From positions 1 through 14,787 of the forward strand of contig CALUZE010000020.1 of NCBI GenBank assembly GCA_944325235.1: 14,787 nt of DNA, read 5' to 3'. The DNA is from an uncultured Elusimicrobiales bacterium (GTDB lineage Bacteria; Elusimicrobiota; Elusimicrobia; Elusimicrobiales; Elusimicrobiaceae). This document shows positions 1 through 5,910 of this stretch, piece after piece; within the stretch, counting starts at the first letter, position 1, and the number at the start of each line of letters is the position of its first letter. The notes below the pieces were generated by a model that saw nothing but the letters and a program-made list of their open reading frames with translations, made no database searches and was not told where the DNA came from. Position numbers and translations under genes: made by a program.

Positions 1-1073
1 GCCAGCACCACTGTATAGCCGACGAAGCCCATTCCCAGCAGCATTTCCAGCCAATCGCTGTGCAACCGCTCCACATACGCGTTTAACGGATATTCCATAA
101 AAGACGTAATGGCCACCGGCATCGCGCCCACGCCAATGCCCCACCAAGGGTAAATGTGCAACATATCCCACGCGGCGCGGTAGAGCATTTTGCGCGTTTC
201 TTCAGACGTTCCCGTCGCGCGTTGGGCATATGCGTTAATGGCATCCGCCTGCCACCACACCAAGAGCGCCGCAGCAATTAACAAAGCCCCCACCAGCAAC
301 ACGCCTTTTACACGCGTTTTCTTTTCCGACGGTACAAAAAAACAGCACAAAAAGCAGTAAAAGAAAATCCCCGTCCCCAGCGAAAGCATCCCCCCGCGCG
401 AGCGCGTGGCAATCACCAACGCACACAGGCCGACGAACACCAGCCCCAAAAAACTCTGGCGCAGGATAAATTCGTTGCCGCGGCGGTTGGCGCGGAAACG
501 GCCGTAATCCGTCCAGGACGAAACGGCATACCCCAGCGTCACCAGCGCGCACATCCCCAAAAATACGCCCGCGTGGTTGCGGTTTAAAAACGGGCCGAAC
601 CCGGCCTTTAAGCCGGTAAAAAATTGGATATACTGCCCCTTTTGCAGGCCCAGCGCGCACAGCCCCACGGCAAACCCGCACAATACAATCAAAAACAACA
701 AAATACGGTTGGATTTAAACGATTCCCACACGTTGGGCACCCACACCAACAGCGCCAGATACGTCACAAACCACGATGCGTGCTCCAGCGTGTACAGCCG
801 CATCAGCGTGGCGGGATAGACGGCGGGCGAATCCAGCAGGGTTTGCGTACCCGCGGCCTGCAGCAACGTGTAGGCAATCAAAAAGGCAAACGTAAAAAAC
901 AGCCATTTAAGCGGCTTGGTATAGATGAGTTGACGGCGGGAAAACAGCGTGAGCAACAACCCGACAAAAATGCCCCCCTGCAGCACGGAAAACGCCCACG
1001 GCTCGGCCGCGGCAAAGCTGAAAGGCGCAAAAAACAAAAGAACCCCTGTCAGGGCTTTTAAAAAAAGCGTCAT
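1..1073 (-). CDS. O-antigen ligase family membrane protein, partial (C-terminus beyond left edge)
   Basis: An open frame without any stop runs from ATG at 1073 to the left edge, giving 357 residues of a polytopic membrane protein. Hydrophobic segments lie at about residues 6-22, 28-45, 57-74, 100-113, 124-143, 168-186, 207-223, 229-247 and 257-273. Family signatures of O-antigen ligase/polymerase (Wzy_C, WaaL-like) are visible: NRNHAGVFLGM at about 164-174, RSRGG at 224-228, then a long periplasmic-type loop with TRKMLYRAAWDM, PWWGIGVG (309-316) and HSDWLEMLLGMGFVG from 338, where the His-Asp pair sits in the usual H-[NS]-D position. Such proteins transfer or polymerise lipid-linked glycans at the periplasmic face of the inner membrane. 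Sequence alone does not separate a ligase, a polymerase and a protein O-glycosyltransferase (PglL type). No clear Shine-Dalgarno precedes the start; the leader is very short. It is divergent from the phosphatase at 1111. Confidence 0.85.
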   Translation of the reverse strand, partial: MTLFLKALTGVLLFFAPFSFAAAEPWAFSVLQGGIFVGLLLTLFSRRQLIYTKPLKWLFFTFAFLIAYTLLQAAGTQTLLDSPAVYPATLMRLYTLEHASWFVTYLALLVWVPNVWESFKSNRILLFLIVLCGFAVGLCALGLQKGQYIQFFTGLKAGFGPFLNRNHAGVFLGMCALVTLGYAVSSWTDYGRFRANRRGNEFILRQSFLGLVFVGLCALVIATRSRGGMLSLGTGIFFYCFLCCFFVPSEKKTRVKGVLLVGALLIAAALLVWWQADAINAYAQRATGTSEETRKMLYRAAWDMLHIYPWWGIGVGAMPVAITSFMEYPLNAYVERLHSDWLEMLLGMGFVGYTVVL

Positions 1074-1110
1074 AATAAGGTATTGTATAAAATTTGCTAT
1101 ATTGGTATAG
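1074..1110. promoter_or_regulatory. 37-bp divergent AT-rich spacer with back-to-back -10-like boxes
   Basis: The whole gap between two divergent start codons is 37 bp and very AT-rich. On the plus strand it holds TATAAA (1086-1091) and TATATT (1098-1103); on the minus strand TATACA (1089 down to 1084). Neither gene has a recognisable Shine-Dalgarno, so the transcripts are probably very short-leadered or leaderless. No convincing -35 boxes were found. Confidence 0.35.
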
Positions 1111-1548
1111 ATGAAAATTTTATTTATCTGCCACGCCAACATTTGCCGCAGCTTTATGGCGCAGGAGCTGTTGCGCCCGCTGCTGCCCGACGATACGGTA
1201 TTTTCCCGCGGGCTGTATGCGGACGCTTCCTACCGCGTGCCCGCCAAAGTGACGGATTTCCTGCAGAAAAACGGGATTGTTCCGCCCCCGCATACGTCCA
1301 CCCAGCTGGCCAAAGCGGATTTGGAACAAGCCGACCTGATTTTTTTTATGGAGCAGTCGCATTTGGACAAAATATCCGACCGCTACGCCCAATACCTGGA
1401 CAAAATGTGGCTGCTAAACGACTACGCCTTCGGCCAGGAGGAAGATTTGCAAGACCCGATTTCGCTATCCGGCCGCGCGTTTGAAAAATCCGCCGAGCGG
1501 CTGAAAAAAGCCGTCACGGCGGTGGCAGAAAAGCTGAAAGCAAAATAA
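1111..1548 (+). CDS. Low-molecular-weight protein-tyrosine phosphatase family protein
   Basis: A 145-residue cytosolic protein, the usual length for this family. The N-terminal P-loop CHANICRS holds the CX5R catalytic signature, with nucleophile Cys7 and Arg13 followed by Ser14. Residue 9 is Ala where most members have Gly. The general-acid motif is probably Asp115-Pro116 in LQDPISLSGRAF near the C-terminus, as in other LMW-PTPs. These enzymes dephosphorylate tyrosine; in bacteria they often control BY-kinases in capsule or exopolysaccharide export (Wzb/Etk type). Arsenate reductases share the fold, but the extra redox cysteines typical of thioredoxin-coupled ArsC are absent: Cys7 and Cys12 are the only cysteines. 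No kinase is in the window. The divergent O-antigen ligase family gene supports a polysaccharide role by inference. The start at 1111 puts the P-loop at its canonical position; no ribosome-binding site precedes it. Confidence 0.88.
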   Translation: MKILFICHANICRSFMAQELLRPLLPDDTVFSRGLYADASYRVPAKVTDFLQKNGIVPPPHTSTQLAKADLEQADLIFFMEQSHLDKISDRYAQYLDKMWLLNDYAFGQEEDLQDPISLSGRAFEKSAERLKKAVTAVAEKLKAK

Positions 1549-1567
1549 TTCGACTATAATAACAAGC

Positions 1568-1599
1568 ACCCCGGCGCGGTCGTTCCGGGGTATTTTTAT
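1568..1599 (+). terminator. Intrinsic terminator of the phosphatase gene
   Basis: The 7-bp stem ACCCCGG (1568-1574) pairs with CCGGGGT (1585-1591) and is followed by the T-rich stretch ATTTTTAT. It begins 19 bp after the phosphatase stop. On the minus strand no T run follows, so it is less likely to serve the pilin gene. Confidence 0.75.
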
Positions 1600-1609
1600 A
1601 TTCTTCCAA

Positions 1610-2092
1610 TCAGTTCATCAAGTAATACTGTGCGCCTGAAACCGCGCTGACAGTTGGATCGTGCGCCCCATATGTTTTGCAAATTTGGGTTCCCATATCA
1701 TTCCCAGGCAAAACCCGGCACCAATGCTTGCCGCTGTAAGAAGCCGGCATGGAAGGCGGCACATTCAGCAAATGGAATTCTATGGAAGACGGAAGATTCG
1801 CTTCACGCGCAGTAGCATAACAGGTTCGGTTGAAGCTACAGGCAAATACCCACGCTTTTGAAATGGGCTTTACATCAATATCTAAATCGTCTAAATTATC
1901 CGCATACTGTCCGTTAGCCATATAATAAACTTCCTGCGCCTCCGTAATAGTTTTCAAGACAGCTACGGCCTCCGCCGTGCGGCTTTTGGCAACTGCCACC
2001 TGATATTGAGGCAGCGCAATGGCCGCCAAGATACCAATAATTAAAACCGCCACTAACAGCTCTATTAAGGTAAATCCGGCGTTTTTGCTCAT
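1610..2092 (-). CDS. Type IV prepilin-like protein (PilE/major or minor pilin family)
   Basis: Starting at the ATG at 2092 the product has 160 residues. The short leader MSKNAG is followed by the class III (prepilin peptidase) site G/FTLIELLVAVLIIGILAAIA, with Glu5 of the mature protein and one hydrophobic assembly helix. The rest is a globular pilin head with four cysteines (85, 91, 125, 138) suited to two disulfides; the last pair flanks HWCRVLPGN and QICKTYG, like the C-terminal loop of PilA/PilE proteins. It would be cleaved by a PilD-type peptidase and assembled into type IV pili or a type II secretion pseudopilus. No assembly genes lie nearby, so this is an orphan pilin gene. Alternative starts are ATG at 2122 and TTG at 2128, giving 16- or 18-residue leaders. 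None has a good Shine-Dalgarno. I prefer 2092 because the leader length is typical. Confidence 0.88.
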   Translation of the reverse strand: MSKNAGFTLIELLVAVLIIGILAAIALPQYQVAVAKSRTAEAVAVLKTITEAQEVYYMANGQYADNLDDLDIDVKPISKAWVFACSFNRTCYATAREANLPSSIEFHLLNVPPSMPASYSGKHWCRVLPGNDMGTQICKTYGAHDPTVSAVSGAQYYLMN

Positions 2093-2102
2093 TGCAGGGG
2101 AG

Positions 2103-2140
2103 TTTTGATAAATTTTTATCATAGTCAAAATTTATCAAAA
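2103..2140. repeat. 14-bp perfect inverted repeat at the pilin 5' end
   Basis: The arm TTTTGATAAATTTT (2103-2116) and its exact complement (2127-2140) flank a 10-base centre. In pilin mRNA this would be an AU-rich hairpin just upstream of the preferred start, with the alternative ATG (2122) inside the loop. It could equally be an operator. It overlaps the end of the T12 tract. Confidence 0.7.
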
Positions 2141-2156
2141 AAAAAAAACGAGTCAA
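2129..2156 (-). promoter_or_regulatory. Candidate pilin promoter with T12 tract in the spacer
   Basis: Reading on the minus strand, TTGACT (2156-2151) is followed by CG, twelve consecutive T (2148-2137), GA, and a weak -10 candidate TAAATT (2134-2129), giving a 16-bp spacer. An alternative -10, GATAAA (2136-2131), gives a 14-bp spacer. Transcription would begin near 2122, about 30 nt before the ATG at 2092. The -35 is strong; the -10 is only a partial match. Confidence 0.4.
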
Positions 2157-2330
2157 GGCATTCCAGGCCGAGGAGCCCTGCTTCCGCCAGGGTTTTACAA
2201 AATACAAATACAATACTTCTGCAAAAGGGAACACCCAGTTGCGGCCGCCCTCCCCAAGGGTCATCCGCCCCTCTTCATGCTCGTTCACACGACAGAAGTT
2301 TGCTGTCTTTTGGGGGCACAAGAAGTACCC
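2157..2330. other. Non-coding stretch between pilin and NHL genes
   Basis: Together with 2093-2156 this is the longest gene-free stretch of the window. I see no credible gene. Small features are a weak hairpin pairing CCCTG (2176-2180) with CAGGG (2188-2192), followed by TTTT on the plus strand, and GACAG/CTGTC arms at 2291-2307. An open frame on the minus strand crosses it but continues out of frame through the pilin gene and shows no family signature. Confidence 0.4.
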
Positions 2331-2363
2331 AAAAAAGCGCTCCCGCCAATTCGGCAGGAGCGC
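2331..2363 (-). terminator. Intrinsic terminator of the NHL-repeat gene
   Basis: Read on the minus strand, an 11-bp stem (GCGCTCCTGCC with GGCGGGAGCGC, one G-U pair, loop of 5) is followed by six T. The arms are 2353-2363 and 2337-2347. It starts 27 bp after the NHL stop codon. Confidence 0.9.
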
Positions 2364-2390
2364 CGCCACAAAACCGTTTGCGTAAAAACG

Positions 2391-3611
2391 TTACTTTGTC
2401 CCGCCGCCGAACAGCACTTGCAGGAAATTCCGGTTGTCGGGTTGTTTGTCTGCCGTGCCGTAGCCCGAGTATTTAACGGGCGGTTCCACGTGCGAAATGC
2501 CCGACACGCGGCGGATGACGTTGTTGCCCGTGTCCACAAAAAACAGCTGGTCAAAGCGCGTAATAATCATCGCGCCCGGGTACGCCAATTTGGCGTCCCA
2601 CGCGTCCATTCCGTCGCCGTTATAGCCGCGTTCGCCGCTGCCCGCCACCGTCACCACCTTGCTGTCCATCTGGCTTTCCACCGTCAGGCGGCGGATGCGT
2701 TGGTTGTCCGTATCGGCGATATACAGCCGGCCGCTTTTATCTACGGCCAGCCCGGTGGGGTTGCTGAACATACTGTCCGTGCATTTGCGGTCCCCGTCGC
2801 CCGAGAATCCGCGTTTGCCCGTGCCGGCAATCGTAAAAATCAAGTGGCGCCGCGGCTCCACCCAGCGGACTTGGTGGTTGCCCGTATCGGCGATAAACAA
2901 ATTGCCTTTCTCGTCAAACACGATGGCGGAAGGTTTGTTCAGCTCCGCATTGATAGCCAGTTCCAAATCCCCGCTGTTGCCCGCGTCCCCCGTGCCGGCC
3001 ACATTCACCAAAAACCCGCTGCGGCGGTCAATTTTGCGGACCAGGTTGTTGCCCGTGTCGGCAATATAGAGCTCCCCTTTGGGGCTGATAGCCACCCCGG
3101 TGGGGCTGTTTAAACTGGCCGATACGGGGCGCATACCGTTGCCGTTGTAATCTTTGCGGCCGTCCCCCGCTATCGTGTACATATAGCCTTTGGGCGTTAC
3201 CATACGGATGCGGTGGTTGCCCGTATCGGCAATGTACAAATTGCCCAGCGAATCAAACGTTAGTCCCGTCGGCCCGTTTAAGGCGGCCATTTCGGCGTTG
3301 CCGCCGTCGTTATCAAAGCCGGGTTTGCCGGTGCCGGCAAAGGTATCCACCTCGCCGGTGCGGGCGTCTATGCGGCGCACGCGGTGGTTGGACGTGTCGG
3401 AAAAATACAAATTGCCGTGGCGGTCCATCGCCAAGCCCATCGGGTTATTTAAGCGGGCTTTTAAGGCGTCCTCTCCGTCGCCGGAGTAGCCGCGCTTGCC
3501 GGGAATGCCGGCCACGTCATCTAACTGCCCGGGGCGCGAAAACGCCGCCGCTCCCGCCGTAGTACCAATAAATAATAACAAAACGATACTTGCCAGGTGT
3601 CCTTTACGCAT
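2391..3611 (-). CDS. Secreted six-repeat NHL beta-propeller protein
   Basis: A 406-residue protein with an N-terminal signal peptide (basic MRKGH, hydrophobic core to about residue 20, AGAAA-type cleavage region near 20-23). The mature part holds six NHL repeats at about residues 55-82, 112-138, 168-194, 226-252, 284-310 and 342-368, with a period near 57. Each has the core [NR]LYIADTGNHR[IV]R and most are preceded by an [VI]AGTGxxGxxGDG linker. Six repeats make one closed six-bladed propeller, a binding scaffold for proteins, peptides or glycans. A C-terminal tail of about 35 residues ends FGGGTK. No catalytic domain is attached, so the ligand is unknown; peptidyl-alpha-hydroxyglycine lyase activity is known in some NHL propellers but nothing here points to it. 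The start has a good AAGGAG 8 bp upstream. It is monocistronic, bounded by its own promoter and terminator. Confidence 0.88.
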   Translation of the reverse strand: MRKGHLASIVLLLFIGTTAGAAAFSRPGQLDDVAGIPGKRGYSGDGEDALKARLNNPMGLAMDRHGNLYFSDTSNHRVRRIDARTGEVDTFAGTGKPGFDNDGGNAEMAALNGPTGLTFDSLGNLYIADTGNHRIRMVTPKGYMYTIAGDGRKDYNGNGMRPVSASLNSPTGVAISPKGELYIADTGNNLVRKIDRRSGFLVNVAGTGDAGNSGDLELAINAELNKPSAIVFDEKGNLFIADTGNHQVRWVEPRRHLIFTIAGTGKRGFSGDGDRKCTDSMFSNPTGLAVDKSGRLYIADTDNQRIRRLTVESQMDSKVVTVAGSGERGYNGDGMDAWDAKLAYPGAMIITRFDQLFFVDTGNNVIRRVSGISHVEPPVKYSGYGTADKQPDNRNFLQVLFGGGTK

Positions 3612-3629
3612 AAAAATCTCCTTAACAGT

Positions 3630-3658
3630 ATCCTAACAAACCGCTCGGGGCCGTGCAA
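3630..3658 (-). promoter_or_regulatory. Sigma70-type promoter of the NHL-repeat gene
   Basis: On the minus strand TTGCAC (3658-3653) and TAGGAT (3635-3630) are separated by exactly 17 bp. The ribosome-binding site AAGGAG and the ATG at 3611 follow within 20 bp. Confidence 0.65.
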
Positions 3659-3672
3659 GCCCAAAAAAGCGT

Positions 3673-3701
3673 TTCCCGCCCTGCCGGCTTTTTGCTACAA
3701 T
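3673..3701 (+). promoter_or_regulatory. Candidate promoter and structured leader of acetate kinase
   Basis: TACAAT (3696-3701) is a good -10; the best -35 is the weak TTCCCG (3673-3678) 17 bp upstream. The resulting leader of about 60 nt contains two small hairpins, GGAGG/CCTCC (3711-3725) and GCTCCC/GGGAGC (3738-3752). The second ends directly before the ribosome-binding site AAAAAGGA (3753-3760). Confidence 0.45.
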
Positions 3702-3770
3702 AATAATGAGGGAGGATTTTCCTCCGCACATTTCTCCGCTCCCGACGGGAGCAAAAAGGAATTTATCCAT

Positions 3771-5135
3771 ATGATTATATTATTTTTAAACTGCGGCAGC
3801 TCTTCGGTCAAATACAGCGTGTACGACTGGGACCAGAAGAAAAGCCTCTGCGCCGGTGCGGTGGAACGCATTGGCATTGACGGTTCCTTTATCTCACAGG
3901 ACCGCAACGGCTACCCCACCTTTGAACTAAAAAGAAACTGCAAAGACCATAAAGACGCCATCAACCTGGTTATTGAAACGTTGACCGACAAAGAACACGG
4001 CGTCATTGAAAACATCAACGTTATCAGCGCCGTTGGGCACCGCATCGTGCACGGCGGGAAATTTGCCAAATCCGTCATCGTAGACGATAAAGTGGTGGAA
4101 GAACTTAAAAACATCGCCGATTTGGCCCCGCTGCACAACCCCGCCCACATTATGGGCATTGAAGCCGCCCGCGCGCTGCTGCCCAACGTCACCCACGTGT
4201 GCGTGATGGACACCGCTTTCCACCAGACCATGCCGGCTTCCTCTTATATGTACGCCTTGCCGCGCAAATGGTATACCGATTATCAAATCCGCCGCTACGG
4301 GTTCCACGGTTCTTCCGTTTTGTACACCTCCCGCCGCGCCGCGGTGCTGCTGGGCAAAAACGTGGATGAAGTAAACTCCATCGTCTGCCACATTGGCGCC
4401 GGCGCCAGCGTGACGGCCGTGAAAAACGGCCAATGCCTGGACACCAGCATGGGCCTGACCCCCTTGGAAGGGTTGGTGATGGGCACCCGCTCCGGCGATA
4501 TGGACCCGTCCATCTGCTTTCATATGATGAAGAAGCTGAACATGAGCCCGGACGAAATGTACACCATTTTAAATAAAAAGAGCGGTATGTACGCCCTGAC
4601 CGGGGACCGCTTTGCCGACCAGCGCGACGTGCGCAAAGGCGCCGCCAACGGCGACGAACTGTGCAAACTGGCGCTGGACGTGGAATGCTACCGCGTGAAA
4701 AAATACATCGGCGCCTATATGGCCGCCCTGGGCCGGTTGGACTGCATCGTGTTCACCGCCGGCGTGGGCGAACGCGCCACGAACATCCGCGAAATGATTT
4801 TGAAAGGATTGGAAAACTTTGGCATCGTGCTGGACGAAGAACGCAACAACGCCGCCGACACCAACAAAGCCGAATGCCGCATCTCGGCCGATAATTCCAA
4901 GGTCAAAATTTTCGTCATCCCCACGGACGAAGAAATCGTGGGCGTGCAGGACATTGTGGCCCTGTTGGCCGGCACGTACGACGTGTACACCAAGTTCCGG
5001 TATATCTTCCAGGAGAAAGATTACCGCAATAAACTGCGCGACGCTGCCTTTATAGAGGAAGTTAAAAAGCGGCCGTTCTTATTAAAAGCCGCCATTAACT
5101 TGCCTGAGCAGTTAAAACAGGAGTTAAAAAACTAA
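3771..5135 (+). CDS. ackA: Acetate kinase, variant with C-terminal extension
   Basis: Converts acetyl phosphate and ADP to acetate and ATP (reversible) in the cytosol, the energy-yielding last step of acetate fermentation. The product is 454 residues; the family is usually about 400. Conserved sites are Asn7 in LNCGSSS, Arg91 in GHRIVHGG, His122, Asp147 in DTAFHQ, Phe178-His179 in YGFHGSS, Arg240 in MGTRSGDMDP, FTAGVGERA (328-336) and PTDEE (384-388). The nucleotide-binding motif reads HIGAGAS instead of the usual HLGNGAS, so Ala210 replaces the Asn equivalent to Asn211 of the Methanosarcina enzyme. About 50 charged residues after position 402 extend beyond the normal end. The start at 3771 is chosen because the family N-terminus begins there and AAAAAGGA lies 10 bp upstream; an in-frame upstream extension exists but has no family similarity. 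The usual partner pta is not adjacent. A closely related short-chain acid kinase cannot be fully excluded. Confidence 0.92.
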   Translation: MIILFLNCGSSSVKYSVYDWDQKKSLCAGAVERIGIDGSFISQDRNGYPTFELKRNCKDHKDAINLVIETLTDKEHGVIENINVISAVGHRIVHGGKFAKSVIVDDKVVEELKNIADLAPLHNPAHIMGIEAARALLPNVTHVCVMDTAFHQTMPASSYMYALPRKWYTDYQIRRYGFHGSSVLYTSRRAAVLLGKNVDEVNSIVCHIGAGASVTAVKNGQCLDTSMGLTPLEGLVMGTRSGDMDPSICFHMMKKLNMSPDEMYTILNKKSGMYALTGDRFADQRDVRKGAANGDELCKLALDVECYRVKKYIGAYMAALGRLDCIVFTAGVGERATNIREMILKGLENFGIVLDEERNNAADTNKAECRISADNSKVKIFVIPTDEEIVGVQDIVALLAGTYDVYTKFRYIFQEKDYRNKLRDAAFIEEVKKRPFLLKAAINLPEQLKQELKN

Positions 5136-5144
5136 TTTTTGTTC

Positions 5145-5177
5145 ACGCCCGTTTGTAATTTGCAAATGGGCGTTTTT
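5145..5177 (+). terminator. Intrinsic terminator of ackA
   Basis: The 11-bp stem ACGCCCGTTTG (5145-5155) pairs with CAAATGGGCGT (5163-5173), with one G-U pair, and is followed by a T5 run. It starts 9 bp after the stop. Confidence 0.92.
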
Positions 5178-5207
5178 AATACGATTTCGCAGTAAAATGC
5201 AGTACCC

Positions 5208-5230
5208 CCCGGCCGATGAAACGCGCCGGG
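5208..5230 (+). other. GC-rich hairpin in the leader of the phosphate uptake operon
   Basis: CCCGGC (5208-5213) can pair with GCCGGG (5225-5230) around an 11-base loop, upstream of the ribosome-binding site GGAG (5269-5272). There is no T run, so it is not a terminator. A -10-like TAAAAT sits at 5193-5198 without a clear -35. Confidence 0.35.
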
Positions 5231-5281
5231 CCCGCAAGAAGTAAGATGAAACAAAATTAATAAAAAATGGAGCAATAAACT

Positions 5282-5899
5282 ATGTTCTTACCGAAAGAAG
5301 TAAAATTCTTTGATCTGTTTGACAAACAAGCCGAAAACGTCGTACGTGCCGCCGAGTTTTACAAAAAACTCGTAGACAACGGGGAATTTACGCCCGAAAA
5401 CGTGCGCGAAATGCACGAAATTGAACACTACGGCGATGAACTGACCCACACCACCATCAATACGTTAAACGAAACATTTATCACCCCCTTTGACCGCGAA
5501 GACATTTTGGCCCTGGCCAACCGCTTGGACGATATTGTGGACGGTATCTACCTGCTGGCCAACCGCTTCTACCTGTACAAAATTCAAAAGCCGACCGAGT
5601 TCAGCCGCAAAATGGCCGCCACGATTGAGGCTACTTCCAAAGCGCTGCAAAAGGCCCTGGCCTCGCTGCGCAGCAACAAAAATATGAAAGAAACCCTCCA
5701 CCAGTGCGTGGAAATCAACCGCCTGGAAAACGAAGGCGACGTGTTGCGCGACGAAGCGATTTCCGACTTGTTTGAAAACGAAAAAGACCCCTTAATGGTC
5801 ATCAAACAAAAAGAGCTCTACGAATTGGCCGAAACCATCACGGACTTTTGCGAACACGTGGCCAACACGGTAGAATCCATTTTGGTTAAAAATAACTAA
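5282..5899 (+). CDS. DUF47/PhoU-like protein, probable PiT accessory protein
   Basis: A 205-residue, all-helical, soluble protein of the DUF47 (PhoU-related, TIGR00153-like) family. The N-terminus MFLPKEVKFFDLFDKQAENV is typical. Two ExxxD metal-site motifs, characteristic of PhoU-like helical bundles, appear at Glu48-Asp52 (EHYGDELTH) and Glu149-Asp153 (ENEGDVLRDE); TPFDREDI (68-75) is another family hallmark. It lies 11 bp upstream of the PiT permease gene, the standard arrangement, and is thought to modulate phosphate uptake by that permease. The exact mechanism is not settled. GGAG lies 9 bp before the ATG. No PhoB-like binding site was recognised. Confidence 0.9.
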   Translation: MFLPKEVKFFDLFDKQAENVVRAAEFYKKLVDNGEFTPENVREMHEIEHYGDELTHTTINTLNETFITPFDREDILALANRLDDIVDGIYLLANRFYLYKIQKPTEFSRKMAATIEATSKALQKALASLRSNKNMKETLHQCVEINRLENEGDVLRDEAISDLFENEKDPLMVIKQKELYELAETITDFCEHVANTVESILVKNN

Positions 5900-5910
5900 G
5901 GCGGCCCCGT

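Noticed and set aside
1555..1560. Perfect TATAAT on the plus strand just after the phosphatase stop
   Set aside because: No -35 at a suitable distance, and any transcript would enter a terminator hairpin within a few bases.
1914..2369. 151-codon minus-strand frame across the pilin leader
   Set aside because: It runs out of frame into the pilin gene, covers the NHL terminator, and has no recognisable domain or start signal.
2277..3113. 278-codon open frame on the plus strand opposite the NHL gene
   Set aside because: It lies wholly antisense to a gene with strong repeat signatures and a signal peptide. Its His/Arg/Ala-rich composition is typical of a GC-rich mirror frame.
2391..3611. Regularly spaced DNA repeats resembling an array
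   Set aside because: They are in-frame coding repeats of NHL blades with a period near 170 bp, not CRISPR repeats; no spacers or cas genes.
3597..3770. In-frame N-terminal extension of acetate kinase by 58 residues
   Set aside because: It has no family similarity, crosses the likely promoter and overlaps the NHL gene start; the family N-terminus and a ribosome-binding site fit ATG 3771.
3927..4523. 198-codon minus-strand frame opposite ackA
   Set aside because: It is a mirror frame of a well-conserved enzyme, with low-complexity His/Gly/Val composition and no start signal.
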